A stretch of DNA of 51,306 nt from Caldisphaera sp. (GCA_002877855.1 PNIA01000012.1:1-51306); one strand, 5' to 3'. Shown: positions 16,268-25,746, counted from the stretch's first letter. Made by a program: numbers and translations. Notes: generated by a model not told the origin, from the letters alone.

Positions 16268-16756
16268 TTGTCAAAAAGCAAAGAAAAGCTATTAGTTAGT
16301 AAGATAGCCAATGGTACAGTTATTGATCATATAAATTCAGGCAGGTCCTTAGTAGTCCTAAAAATTTTAAACATAAAAGGTAATGAAGGCTTTAGAATGG
16401 CACTAGTTATGAATGTACCGAGCACCACCATGGGAAAGAAAGATATAGTAAAGCTTGAAGATTACTACCCAAATTCTGAAGACCTTGAAAAAATTAGCCT
16501 GATTTCTCCTAATGCTACAATAAATATTATTAAAGACTATCAAGTCATAAAGAAATACAAGGTTGAAATACCTAAGAAAATAAAGGGAACTCTTAAATGC
16601 AATAATCCCACATGCATTACAAGAAAACCAGGAGAGCCTATACAAAGTAGCTTTACTTTGATTAGTAAAGATAAAATAAAATTACAATGCGATTATTGCG
16701 GTTCAATATTAACAGAGGATGATATTATAAATGAATTAATCGGCGAAAATAAATGA
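16268..16756 (+). CDS. pyrI: Aspartate carbamoyltransferase, regulatory chain
   Basis: Binds nucleotide effectors and holds catalytic trimers together. The N-terminal allosteric domain starts KIANGTVIDHINSG, as in known PyrI. The C-terminal zinc domain has CNNPTCI and CDYCG, four cysteines. TTG 16268 is supported by GGAGGTGA just upstream, which spans the pyrB stop; a GTG at 16259 is less likely because it is part of that ribosome site. 162 aa. Its TGA overlaps the pyrC ATG (ATGA). Confidence 0.95.
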   Translation: MSKSKEKLLVSKIANGTVIDHINSGRSLVVLKILNIKGNEGFRMALVMNVPSTTMGKKDIVKLEDYYPNSEDLEKISLISPNATINIIKDYQVIKKYKVEIPKKIKGTLKCNNPTCITRKPGEPIQSSFTLISKDKIKLQCDYCGSILTEDDIINELIGENK

Positions 16757-17991
16757 TTATATCATCTGTTTGTGGGAAAATATTTGATTATAGAGGTTTT
16801 TTAGGTAATAATTGCATAAATATAAATGATGATGGTTATATAGATTCTATCAGTAAATTACCAAAGTCTAACAAAAAATACGAGTACAGTAACTATATAA
16901 TTGCACCAGGATTGATAGATTTGCATGTTCATCTTAGGGGGCTTGATCTCTCATATAAAGAAGATGAAGAAACTGGAACGAAGTCTGCAGTCCAATCAGG
17001 TTTTACGTTAGTTGTTGATATGCCAAACACTAAACCAAAATTAAATAACAGGAAATCGATTGAACTTAAACTAAATGAACTTAAAAACAAAAGCTATACG
17101 GACTATGGGGTTTACTCAGGCGTTCCATCTAAAATTGATGATATAGAAGAAATAATTGATTTACCTATAGCAGGTTTCAAAATTTATCCAGAGGACTTGG
17201 GATCTAAAATTAATATAATAAAAAAATTACTAAATATAAATAAATTAGTTATATTACATCCAGAGCTTCAGGAAGCGGAGAAAATAAATGATTTGGAAAA
17301 TTTTGAAAGAGGTTTAGTTAGGGGTTGCCATTATGAATCTTCAGCAGTTGACTATTTAAATTCAATAGACTATGAGGCAAAAAAGATTCATATAACTCAT
17401 GCAAGCTGTCCTTCAACTGTCTATGAGGCAAAAAAGTTTAATTATACAGTTGATTCAACACCTCATCATATTTTTTATGATAGCAATAACATGGGCTGTT
17501 ACTATAGAGTAAACCCACCACTGAGAGATAGAGAAACAAAATACAGTTTATTTAAGTTATTAATTGATGGACAAATTGATGCCATGTGCAGCGATCATGC
17601 ACCTCACTCAGATAGAGAAAAAAATAATTTTATTACTTGCCCTTCTGGCATACCTTGGTTAGGATTGTGGCCTTGGCTCGTATTTAAGCTAGTAACTCTT
17701 GGCTTAATCAGTATTGATAGATTTCTTTTCTTATTATCATACAGCCCAGCAAAAATATTAGGATTAAGCAACTATGGTTATATAGATAGAAATGCAAGAG
17801 CAGATCTAATAGTTATTGATAAATCAATGAAATGGAGATTTGTTGAAACATTCAGCAAGGCACCTTATAATATGCATTTTATGGAAGAAATGTATGGTTT
17901 TCCAATAAAGGTATTTGTTGGAGGAAAGCTTGTATCTGATTACAGAAACATTATAGATAGGCCTGAACCTATTAATCCATTTGCAAAGTAA
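16753..17991 (+). CDS. pyrC: Dihydroorotase
   Basis: Cyclises carbamoyl-aspartate to dihydroorotate. It is an amidohydrolase with metal ligands in DLHVHLRG, later histidines in VILHPEL and HITHASCP, and the catalytic Asp in CSDHAPHSD. DMPNTKPK and GFKIYPEDLG are class-I features. 412 aa. It is the last gene of pyrFEBIC; a 64-bp convergent gap follows. Confidence 0.94.
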   Translation: MIISSVCGKIFDYRGFLGNNCININDDGYIDSISKLPKSNKKYEYSNYIIAPGLIDLHVHLRGLDLSYKEDEETGTKSAVQSGFTLVVDMPNTKPKLNNRKSIELKLNELKNKSYTDYGVYSGVPSKIDDIEEIIDLPIAGFKIYPEDLGSKINIIKKLLNINKLVILHPELQEAEKINDLENFERGLVRGCHYESSAVDYLNSIDYEAKKIHITHASCPSTVYEAKKFNYTVDSTPHHIFYDSNNMGCYYRVNPPLRDRETKYSLFKLLIDGQIDAMCSDHAPHSDREKNNFITCPSGIPWLGLWPWLVFKLVTLGLISIDRFLFLLSYSPAKILGLSNYGYIDRNARADLIVIDKSMKWRFVETFSKAPYNMHFMEEMYGFPIKVFVGGKLVSDYRNIIDRPEPINPFAK

Positions 17992-18055
17992 CAATGATAC
18001 TTGCTAATAATATGAGGAAATAAAATTAAATTTATAAGGCCTATTTTCAAAATAA

Positions 18056-18670
18056 TTAATTCTTTAATGAAGATAAAACCTTTGAAGATCTTTGATATAT
18101 TGTTATGGCTCCAAATAATGCTATTATTGATACTATTATGTTTGATATCAATACTTGTCTAAATATTAATAAAATTGAGACTATGAAAAGCAATAATAGC
18201 CTTTCACTCCTTTCTAATAGGCCTATACCCTCCATTTTAACACCTATTAGCTCTCCTTTTGACCTTGAATAACTAACTATCTCAGACAAGCCTAAGGCTA
18301 TTATAGCTATAAAGGCATTAACACCAGATAAAGCTAACGCTAAGAAAAAAAGCATATCCGATAATCTATCGGTTAATGAATCTAGATAGGCCCCAAATCT
18401 ACTAGTTTTACTAGTTGCTCTAGCTATAGCTCCGTCGATTATATCCATGAAGCCAGATAATAAAATAACTACTGGGATTCCATAATAAATTTTAAAATAT
18501 GCTAATATTGGAGCAAGTATTGCAAATAAAAAACCAATTAATGTTGCGTCATTAGCAGTAAGCCCAGCCTTAGCAAAGAAATTACCTAGTGTTTTTGGTA
18601 AATACTCATTAATGTATTTCCTCAACTTTCCTAACAAAATAGCTTCCTCCTTAGGTATATCTGCCAGCAT
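18056..18670 (-). CDS. CDP-alcohol phosphatidyltransferase, probably archaetidylinositol-phosphate synthase
   Basis: 204-aa membrane enzyme with the diagnostic motif DGAIARATSKTSRFGAYLD followed by SLTDR (DGxxAR-x8-GxxxDxxxD), which binds metal and CDP-archaeol. About five to six hydrophobic helices are visible. Archaeal members attach inositol-1-phosphate, glycerol-phosphate or serine. The inositol-1-phosphate synthase gene 3 kb upstream favours the inositol-phosphate product. The start overlaps the upstream SDR by 20 bp. Confidence 0.85.
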   Translation of the reverse strand: MLADIPKEEAILLGKLRKYINEYLPKTLGNFFAKAGLTANDATLIGFLFAILAPILAYFKIYYGIPVVILLSGFMDIIDGAIARATSKTSRFGAYLDSLTDRLSDMLFFLALALSGVNAFIAIIALGLSEIVSYSRSKGELIGVKMEGIGLLERSERLLLLFIVSILLIFRQVLISNIIVSIIALFGAITIYQRSSKVLSSLKN

Positions 18671-19400
18671 TTATACTTAATACATGCCCAGTTATTCCCC
18701 TTGATAGTTTTGGATCTGATAAGAAATAAACTGCTTCAGCAATATCATCAGGCTCCAGCAAAATTTTTAATGGATGTAAATCTATAACAGATTTCTTCCT
18801 ATTTTCATCTTTTAATATATCTGCAACCATATCAGTATTAACAAAACTTGGCGCAACAGCATTTACTCTTATCCCATATTTTGCAAATTCAGTAGATAAT
18901 CTTTTTGTTAATCCTATGAGACCTGCCTTTGCAACAACATAAGAAATTCCTCCATAAACATTTCCAGTTTGTCCTGCTATGCTGGAAACATTAACTATTG
19001 ATGCCCATTTTGATTTTTTTAATAAATCCAAAAAATTCTTTATGATTAGAAATGGACCTGTTAAATCAATCCCTATAATATTATTCCATTCTTCTAAGGT
19101 TACATCCTCAAATTGAGTATAGCTAATTATTCCAGCATTATTTACCAAAACATTTATATGATCGACAAGCCCATTAACAACCTCTTTAGCATATGTTATG
19201 CTTTTTTCTGAAGATAAATCCAATTTTAAGCTATATGCTTTTTCAGCTCCAATATCTAAAAGTTCTTTAACTGTTTCTTTGGTACCTTGCTCGTTTCTAT
19301 TATAGGAAATTATTACAACATATTTTTCTTTTGCAAATCTTTTTGCTATAGCTTTACCTATCCCCCTATCCCCTCCAGTTATGAAAGATACATTACTCAT
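18651..19400 (-). CDS. Short-chain dehydrogenase/reductase
   Basis: 249-aa SDR with a complete active site: FITGGDRGIGKAIAKRF (cofactor loop), NNAGI, VSSIAGQTG (Ser) and YVVAK (Tyr/Lys). It resembles 3-oxoacyl-ACP reductases (FabG) and sugar dehydrogenases; the substrate is not determinable. ATG 19400 follows GGTGG at good distance; the in-frame GTG 19409 is part of that ribosome site. It lies between an alcohol dehydrogenase (10 bp upstream) and the lipid transferase, all leftward, so one transcript is likely. Confidence 0.9.
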   Translation of the reverse strand: MSNVSFITGGDRGIGKAIAKRFAKEKYVVIISYNRNEQGTKETVKELLDIGAEKAYSLKLDLSSEKSITYAKEVVNGLVDHINVLVNNAGIISYTQFEDVTLEEWNNIIGIDLTGPFLIIKNFLDLLKKSKWASIVNVSSIAGQTGNVYGGISYVVAKAGLIGLTKRLSTEFAKYGIRVNAVAPSFVNTDMVADILKDENRKKSVIDLHPLKILLEPDDIAEAVYFLSDPKLSRGITGHVLSINAGRYT

Positions 19401-19419
19401 TTCAACCACCTTTTCTGAA

Positions 19420-20376
19420 TTAAATTTTTAATACGGCTCTTCCAACTATTTTTCCTCCATTTATATCATTATATGCCTTATTAATTTCATCTAATTTATA
19501 TAAACTATAAAATGGTTTAATCTTGTTTTTTCCTATTAAATCTATAGCCTCTTCATATTCTTTCTTTGTATATGCTGCAGTTCCAATTATAGATATTTCA
19601 TTCATAACAACAAAAGCTGGTCTGATAATTTTAATTTCTTCTCCACTTATATTTCCAATTAATATTAATTTACCCCTTTTCTTTAAAGATAACATGCTAT
19701 CATTAATTGTCAACGAACCAACAATTTCAAAGACTGAATCCATTTTTCCCTCTTTTTTATAAAAATCAAAAGACTTAACAGGAAATACGCCCAAATCCTT
19801 TAAAATTTTTTCCTTTTCCTCACTTCTTGCATACCCATATACCTCATAATTCTTATTAACCAGATATTGAATTCCATGGATTCCAACTCCTCCCGTGGAT
19901 CCCGTGACAAAGACTTTTGATCCCTTATCTAAGCCTGCTAATATATCTGCATGAATTATTGTAGCTACTCCGCAAGTAGATGCAGCATATTTTTCAAAGT
20001 TTTCATCTGGTAAATCAATCAGATTCCATTCTGATACAGAAATTTTTTCTGTATATCCACCTTGTTCTTTTTCACCTATTATACTATAATCTGTACACAA
20101 ATTTTCCCTTCCTTCCATTTCTTTTAAACACTTTTCAGATACATTAGCAGGAAAAACTGCTACTGGTTTGTAATTATAAATCCCAAATATTTCATGACCT
20201 AAAATTAACGGAGGCTTTAAATTTTTAAATCCACCTTTCCATATTACTTGGTCTCTTCCACAAATTCCTACAGCCTTGTTTTCAACTATAACATTCCCTT
20301 CTTTGTTTTCTAAATTGATATACTCTATTGAAAATGGTCTGTTAAATTCCTTTAAAACCGCAGCTTTGATTTTCAT
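19420..20376 (-). CDS. Zinc-dependent medium-chain alcohol dehydrogenase
   Basis: 318-aa MDR enzyme. The catalytic zinc site is given by VGICGRDQVIWKG (Cys) and LILGHEIFG (His-Glu). The four-cysteine structural zinc lobe is reduced (only KCL and ENLC remain), unlike Sulfolobus ADH. The NAD(P)H motif is VFVTGSTGGVGIHG. It is about 20-30 residues shorter than classical members. GGTGA precedes ATG 20376. It is the first gene of a leftward group including the SDR and CDP-alcohol transferase. Substrate unknown. Confidence 0.88.
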   Translation of the reverse strand: MKIKAAVLKEFNRPFSIEYINLENKEGNVIVENKAVGICGRDQVIWKGGFKNLKPPLILGHEIFGIYNYKPVAVFPANVSEKCLKEMEGRENLCTDYSIIGEKEQGGYTEKISVSEWNLIDLPDENFEKYAASTCGVATIIHADILAGLDKGSKVFVTGSTGGVGIHGIQYLVNKNYEVYGYARSEEKEKILKDLGVFPVKSFDFYKKEGKMDSVFEIVGSLTINDSMLSLKKRGKLILIGNISGEEIKIIRPAFVVMNEISIIGTAAYTKKEYEEAIDLIGKNKIKPFYSLYKLDEINKAYNDINGGKIVGRAVLKI

Positions 20377-20421
20377 TTTTTCACCAATTAAAAAACTTAA
20401 GATAAAAATTTAAATTTATTT

Positions 20422-21264
20422 TTAAATTCCTATATGCATGACTCTAAATATCATATAAATACCAACTATTACTATTATTATACCATAAGCCTTCTGCAAA
20501 GTTGATTTAGGAGCTTTTACAGCTAAAATTGTTCCAAAATATCCGCCAAGCAAACCACCTAATAAATATAACAAAGAGATTGAAACTATCGTGTCTCCAT
20601 AATGTAAATATAGCAAGCCGCTTGCAAGACCAAAGGTACCGACACTTATTAATGAAGTCCCTATCGCTCTAGATATACATAATGATGCAGAAAACATTAA
20701 AGCAGGTACTATAAGAAAACCTCCTCCTATACCAAAATAACCGCTTACTAATCCAACTAAAAAGCCAAAAAATCCAATAATAGCTATTGTTTTAGGTGTT
20801 AGATTTCTGCATTTATTAAATGCTTCATTAATTCTTGGTATTTCTTCGTGTGTTCCAGCCTTTGTTGCATTTTTTTTAAAGCCAACATAAAAACCTAGTA
20901 TTATCATGGCAATTGAGAAATATAGCAATAAACTAGACCCTGGTGTTATGTGACCTAAATAAGTTCCGATTAATGAACCGACAAGACCAACTCCTGCAAA
21001 AATTCCCCCAATTTTTACTCCAACATTGTGCTTTCTCAAATGCATATAAGAATTAACATACGCATTTAACCCTACAGCTAAAGCCGTTGTACCTAAGGCT
21101 ATATGGGCGGCATTAGGCATATTGCTTAAACCTACAAAGTATAGCAATAATGGCACAGCTAATATTGATCCACCTCCACCAATCAATCCAAGAGAAAATC
21201 CTACTATGATACCTGAAACTATTGAAAGACCATATTGCATTAAAGTTATCATTTTAAACCACAT
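20422..21264 (-). CDS. TauE/SafE-family anion exporter
   Basis: 280-aa membrane protein with about eight helices in two related halves. The glycine-rich repeats GLIGGGGSILAVPLLLY (first half) and GYFGIGGGFLIVPALMF (second half) are the family hallmark. Members export sulfite, sulfoacetate or similar anions. Nothing nearby fixes the substrate; the organism's sulfate-activation genes lie 25 kb away. Several ATGs are possible (21264, 21252, 21240). Confidence 0.88.
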   Translation of the reverse strand: MWFKMITLMQYGLSIVSGIIVGFSLGLIGGGGSILAVPLLLYFVGLSNMPNAAHIALGTTALAVGLNAYVNSYMHLRKHNVGVKIGGIFAGVGLVGSLIGTYLGHITPGSSLLLYFSIAMIILGFYVGFKKNATKAGTHEEIPRINEAFNKCRNLTPKTIAIIGFFGFLVGLVSGYFGIGGGFLIVPALMFSASLCISRAIGTSLISVGTFGLASGLLYLHYGDTIVSISLLYLLGGLLGGYFGTILAVKAPKSTLQKAYGIIIVIVGIYMIFRVMHIGI

Positions 21265-21333
21265 TTACAAATTATAATTTGTTTATTAAAAAGGTAATAT
21301 AAGCCTTTATGTATTTCTAATATACATTTTTAT

Positions 21334-22485
21334 TTAAATAATGTCAATAGATTTTAACTCCTTCATCAACTCATTATAAGCTACTATTCTAGATACATTT
21401 TTTGTTCCTAGAGGACCAGGTCTTTTCATAAAGAACCTATTTATTGATGTTACTGTGCCTTTATAACCTCTATCAATATATGCTTTGGTTATAGGTATTA
21501 CAGAAGCCATTAAACCGCCTAAGTTAGATTTATCATTTATTCTACCTGTTACAACTATTTCATCTTTATATCCACCAAATCCTACATACTCAATGTGCAT
21601 TGCTACAAACTTTTTATCACCCAATGGCTCTAGAAAGCCTGTTGGTTTAATATAATGGGGGGCATCATAACCCAATATATCGTTAACTATGCTTCCTTTT
21701 GTGTTTTCTTTTGATTTATTTCTTTCTGGCTCTGTTAGGCTTAAAAAGTCCATATTTCCCCCTATATTAAACTGGGCAACCGAAGATACCTTCCTATTCC
21801 TTTCTGCCATATGCTCTAGTAAATCTGCTGTCAATGGGGTTGCTCCCGTTGCCGCATCGTCTCCAAAAACTAAACCTCCCACTTTTTCATAATAGGATAT
21901 CACTCCTGGAGAATTTGCTAGCAAGGGAGGAGTTAGATTAATAAAAGATACCTTGTTATGCAATCTACTGTACTCTGCTGCAGCATATGCATAAGCCAAA
22001 GAAGCCCCTCCTCCACAACTAGTTGCTAATTTTACAAACTCGGATTCATTATTTATTTGTATCTGTTTTTCTGTAGTAATAATGTTAACTATAATATCTG
22101 GTTTTAACTTGTCTAGCAAGGAAATAAACTCATTTATAGCAATGCTTGGTTCTCCAATTATATCGTCTAGTCCTGTTGCATCTATGGGTAAGCCCAATGT
22201 ACTTTTGCAATGGAGACCCCTTAGGATTTCTATATCTTTTAGCGAATTTGGTATACTATTTTCATTAAGTAATTTGCTTGTTACAGAATGCATATCTAAA
22301 CCAATTTTTTTATTATCCACTTCAAAAACTGCCAAAATTTGTATTTCTTCGGGCCTATACGATCTAAAAAGATTTCCAAAAGGAATTCCATAGGCTTCTA
22401 TTTCTCCCGTTTTTAATCTTTCTATTCCAGCTGCAAAATAAGCAGCTCCTGGTCCTGCACCTAATAATATCGTTCTTATTGGCAA
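21334..22485 (-). CDS. ino1: Inositol-1-phosphate synthase (archaeal)
   Basis: Converts glucose-6-phosphate to 1L-myo-inositol-1-phosphate in an NAD-dependent reaction. It has ILLGAGPGAAYFAAGIERL (NAD loop), GDDAATGATPLTADLLEH, QFNIGGNMDFLSL and a C-terminal lysine-bearing segment FLEPLGDKKFVAMHIEYVG. I prefer TTG 22485 (MPIRTILLG) because AGGTG lies 7 bp before it and a TATA-like ATTTAATAAAC is about 25 bp upstream; an in-frame upstream start at 22518 would sit before that box. It supplies the headgroup for archaetidylinositol with the CDP-alcohol transferase at 18056. Confidence 0.9.
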   Translation of the reverse strand: MPIRTILLGAGPGAAYFAAGIERLKTGEIEAYGIPFGNLFRSYRPEEIQILAVFEVDNKKIGLDMHSVTSKLLNENSIPNSLKDIEILRGLHCKSTLGLPIDATGLDDIIGEPSIAINEFISLLDKLKPDIIVNIITTEKQIQINNESEFVKLATSCGGGASLAYAYAAAEYSRLHNKVSFINLTPPLLANSPGVISYYEKVGGLVFGDDAATGATPLTADLLEHMAERNRKVSSVAQFNIGGNMDFLSLTEPERNKSKENTKGSIVNDILGYDAPHYIKPTGFLEPLGDKKFVAMHIEYVGFGGYKDEIVVTGRINDKSNLGGLMASVIPITKAYIDRGYKGTVTSINRFFMKRPGPLGTKNVSRIVAYNELMKELKSIDII

Positions 22486-22592
22486 GCTAACACACCTATC
22501 TTGTTTATTAAATTGCACAGAGCAGGTATAAAACCTTTCGCTTTTTGAAAGAAGGTATTATTTTTTGAGCAACCAATGACAAGTATTAACTA

Positions 22593-22865
22593 TTATTTTG
22601 CCAATGCTTCTCCTGTTGCTACATCTGGAGTGAAGCTAATATATTGAACCATACTACCCCTTATTAATATTTTTCCAATTTTTGCAATTACTTGCTTACC
22701 ATCTTTTACCTCTATGGAATCATCTAATATTAAATTCATTGTTGTATCGGTCATTTTTAATGTACCAACAAATTCACTGCCATCTTTTAGCTTTACATAT
22801 ACCTGTGTATCTATCGCATCTCTCAAATACTTCATTGGAGTCGTTGTTTTATTTTCTCCAGGCAT
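22593..22865 (-). CDS. Sm-like archaeal protein (Lsm)
   Basis: 90-aa RNA-binding ring protein. The Sm1 motif is VYVKLKDGSEFVGTLKMTD with TTMNLILDD, and Sm2 is KILIRGSMVQYISF. Lsm rings bind U-rich RNA. ATG 22865 follows GGGTG with 6-bp spacing. It is a single gene between inositol-phosphate synthase and the membrane protein, all leftward. Confidence 0.93.
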   Translation of the reverse strand: MPGENKTTTPMKYLRDAIDTQVYVKLKDGSEFVGTLKMTDTTMNLILDDSIEVKDGKQVIAKIGKILIRGSMVQYISFTPDVATGEALAK

Positions 22866-22922
22866 CTTATACACCCTTTACTAACACTCAAGATTAAATT
22901 GTAAAAGCTCGTATTTTAAAGC

Positions 22923-23702
22923 TTATATATTCTGGGTCTTTGTGCCTTGATCTTCAGATAATTTTCCATATTTTCTAATAATTTCATATAGCCTTTTTGG
23001 ATTTTTAGAATAGAATCTCAGTTTTGTTATAGTTCTTTTTCCTTCCTTTATTACTTCTACAAACTTTCTATCTTCATTTATGTTTACATTAACTTCATTA
23101 GGCAATGGGAATGCTATTCCTTTTGTCGATATCATACCTTTTATGACTATTCCCTTATCTGTAATAGTATATTGGGATGGTGTGTTTATCATAGGTAATT
23201 TCTTTATCCTGCTAACAGCCCAAATCATATTTAAGGTTGTTATGATAAAGTAGCCTTCAAAATAGATTAGAAATGCTAAAAACAAATCCAACCTAGCGCT
23301 ATATGATATATAATATCCCAAAAACTTAGCTAGGTCTGGCACATGTTTAAACAAAACAAAGAAATATATTAAACCTATAAACATACCAATGGTTGTATAT
23401 AGTGTGAATTTAGTTTGCTCTTGAAAATCAACCATTACTTGTTTATCTTTCATTTGTATGCTTCTTGTTTCTGGTTCATGATATAGTCTTTTTCCTTGCA
23501 ATATTTCTGTTACTTTGGTGTTTTTACCTAATGGATTTCCTCCCAAATAGCTTTGCAGAAACATGCTAATCATAACAAATATTATAACCAATATGAAAAG
23601 CATGTAGTTAACTCCAATAAATACAGCCAATACAGAATAGATTAATATATATACCTGATTTAATAGGGTTGATTTCCATCTCTGTTCAACCATGTATGAC
23701 AT
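22923..23702 (-). CDS. Multi-pass membrane protein, probably DUF2208-like
   Basis: 259 aa. Two hydrophobic helices lie at about 12-50, a cytoplasmic loop of ~45 residues follows, then two more helices (about 95-120 and 130-165). The C-terminal ~85-residue soluble beta-rich domain includes YTITDKGIVIKGMISTKGI and ends with basic residues. This resembles a crenarchaeal membrane family annotated DUF2208; I cannot confirm it without a search. GGTGG precedes ATG 23702. Function unknown. Confidence 0.65.
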   Translation of the reverse strand: MSYMVEQRWKSTLLNQVYILIYSVLAVFIGVNYMLFILVIIFVMISMFLQSYLGGNPLGKNTKVTEILQGKRLYHEPETRSIQMKDKQVMVDFQEQTKFTLYTTIGMFIGLIYFFVLFKHVPDLAKFLGYYISYSARLDLFLAFLIYFEGYFIITTLNMIWAVSRIKKLPMINTPSQYTITDKGIVIKGMISTKGIAFPLPNEVNVNINEDRKFVEVIKEGKRTITKLRFYSKNPKRLYEIIRKYGKLSEDQGTKTQNI

Positions 23703-24078
23703 TTTTCCACCACGATGTCTATTTTTTATCTTCTATAAATTATAACTCTAATCCTCCTTTTTAAATATTGATAAAAAACAAAAAATAATGAGATTTTAGA
23801 AGAATTTTCATCGATTTTTTCTATTAATTCAATGCATTTTAATGATACTATTAATAAGCTGACCTCTATCCCGCCCTGAAGGGGGTGTTCTCGATATCTT
23901 GAGGGTTACCTATGGGAGCTACTCTATTATGAAATACGATATAAGATATTGGTTTCTTTACATTTCTTACTATCAAACCTTTAGGAGAAAAGTTCCCGAT
24001 AAAAGTGTGGATAAGTGGTAAAACCTAAAAAACATTTAAAGGAACCATTTAGAATGAGAAAAAAATAAGGCGAATAAA
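23703..24078. other. Intergenic stretch with transposon relic
   Basis: 376 bp between divergent genes. It holds relic B (23859-23956) and, on the right, a TATA-like ACATTTAAAGG (about 24030-24040) serving the amidohydrolase. The rest is AT-rich. Confidence 0.5.
23859..23956 (-). mobile_element. Solo tnpB 3' end / IS200-IS605 right end (copy B)
   Basis: On the minus strand this is nearly the same as bases 1-98, with about ten changes. It reads KKPISYIVFHNRVAPIGNP, then QDIENTPFRAG and a stop, in one open frame. It then has the CCCCCTTCAGGGCGGG palindrome and GAGGTCAG end. The open frame extends about 20 residues upstream to a TAG, and no TnpB catalytic domain is present. It is thus either an isolated relic or a retained omega-RNA-like segment. 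Confidence 0.6.
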
Positions 24079-25179
24079 ATGGAAATAAAAGCAGGTTTAG
24101 CGCTAATAGGAAAAGAATTATCAGTTAAAAAAGATGTCTGTATTAATATAAATAATGATGGCATAATAGAATCCATAGGAAGCAATAATACCTGTAATAA
24201 CTCCATAGGAAGCACCAATCTAATTGCGATACCACAGCCTGCTAATTCTCATGTGCATAGTGGAGATAACGGCTTTCCAGAATATGGAATAGGAAAAAAT
24301 TTACATGAGCTTGTTTCATACCCTGATGGTTTAAAGCACAAACTATTAAATTCTTTGCCTTATAATTCTTTAATAAATGGAATAATGAAATTTTATGAAA
24401 CAGCCTATAATATGGGTTTAGGATTATTAATAGATTTTAGAGAAGGTGGAGGTGTTGGATGTAAAGCATCTAAAGATGCTCTAAGCATTTTAAACAATAA
24501 AATAGATGTTTTAATATTAGGAAGACCAGGCCCGGATTTTCCAAGATATTGCGATGGATTAGGAATTTCAAGTCCATTAGACTACAATCCTGAAGAAATA
24601 GTAAGACTTTCAAATACATATAGACCCTCAATGACTCATGTTGCCGAAGACCCTGAAAGTAGAGAAAAATTTGACTTTGAGATTAGCCTGAAAGCAAGCT
24701 TCGATGCAATAATCCATGGATTATATCTTAATGAAAAAGATTTCATCAAATTAAGTCAGACAAATACATATCTAATTTTTTGCCCAACAAGCAACTTATG
24801 GCATGGTCTAAGAATACCCCCTATAGATTTAGCCTTAAAATATAATATAAAATTTTCTGTAGGAACAGATAATGCTTCATGGTTTTTACCAGATATATAC
24901 AAAGAAGTAAACGAATTGTTACTATTTTTAAGACTAAAGGGGATTAAAGGAGAAGATGTAGCAAAGAAACTATTAGAAAGCATATACTTAAATGGTTATT
25001 ACTTAGCAAAAATAAGGCCAAAAATAATTGAAGAAGGTAATTTTGCAAACTTTTTGCTTATAGATGGAGATAATTCTAACATATTAAGATCGATAAATAT
25101 ATATAATGCTATAGTTAAGAGAGTCATGCCTGGTTTTATAAAATATAGGATTGATAGAAAAAAAATTTATTCTTTTTAA
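24079..25179 (+). CDS. Amidohydrolase-family metal-dependent hydrolase/deaminase
   Basis: 366 aa. Metal ligands are visible in NSHVHSGDNG (HxH), MTHVAED, IIHGLYLN and SVGTDNAS (Asp). FCPTSNLWHGLR resembles the active-site region of chlorohydrolases and cytosine/guanine-type deaminases (TSNlw). The substrate is probably an amino- or amido-substituted heterocycle, but this is inference. It is a single gene with its own TATA element, convergent with the SCP2 protein. Confidence 0.8.
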   Translation: MEIKAGLALIGKELSVKKDVCININNDGIIESIGSNNTCNNSIGSTNLIAIPQPANSHVHSGDNGFPEYGIGKNLHELVSYPDGLKHKLLNSLPYNSLINGIMKFYETAYNMGLGLLIDFREGGGVGCKASKDALSILNNKIDVLILGRPGPDFPRYCDGLGISSPLDYNPEEIVRLSNTYRPSMTHVAEDPESREKFDFEISLKASFDAIIHGLYLNEKDFIKLSQTNTYLIFCPTSNLWHGLRIPPIDLALKYNIKFSVGTDNASWFLPDIYKEVNELLLFLRLKGIKGEDVAKKLLESIYLNGYYLAKIRPKIIEEGNFANFLLIDGDNSNILRSINIYNAIVKRVMPGFIKYRIDRKKIYSF

Positions 25180-25186
25180 TTTTTAT

Positions 25187-25528
25187 TTACTCTTTACCCA
25201 AACCAGCATCTATTAATTTCTTTAGGTTTACAGTATCTAATACATTCCCACTTATTTTTAGCTGTCTTGTCATAAATGCTTTCATTGAATCTAATTCCCC
25301 GCTAATAATTTTTTTCATTATATCTGGTTTTGCTGTTAAAGTTGCTATTGGATTAGGATGCTTTCCTTCAGAAATCTTTAATTTACCATTGCTTATTTCA
25401 ACATAAAATTCTCCATTACCTTCTATAACAAATTGATAAACTTTGTTCCACGTCTTTATTTCAGATACTCTCTCAATAGCTTTATCAAATATATTTTGAA
25501 AAGATTCTTTCATTTCATCCAAAGACAT
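25187..25528 (-). CDS. SCP2 sterol-carrier-domain protein
   Basis: 113 aa with the SCP2 fold pattern: VYQFVIEGNGEFYVEISNG, then PIATLTAKPDIMKKIISGEL and MKAFMTRQLKISGN. These domains bind lipids or acyl-CoA. It starts ATG 25528 after GGTGG. It lies back-to-back with a thiolase operon, suggesting an acyl-CoA-related role, but no partner is certain. Confidence 0.88.
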   Translation of the reverse strand: MSLDEMKESFQNIFDKAIERVSEIKTWNKVYQFVIEGNGEFYVEISNGKLKISEGKHPNPIATLTAKPDIMKKIISGELDSMKAFMTRQLKISGNVLDTVNLKKLIDAGLGKE

Positions 25529-25746
25529 CTTGTCCACCATTTTAGTATTTTCAAAAAAAATAATTATTGTTAAATAATAAACTCGATCATTAGGAGTTTA
25601 ATTGCTAAGCTTATATATTTGCTCCAAAATTTATTTATTAATCAAAAAATTAGATAAGATTATAAATATTTATTTCGTGGGAAAACATAAGCATTTTAAG
25701 ATGAAAATTATAAACTGTTCAGCTAGATTAAAAAAAGGTGCATAAA

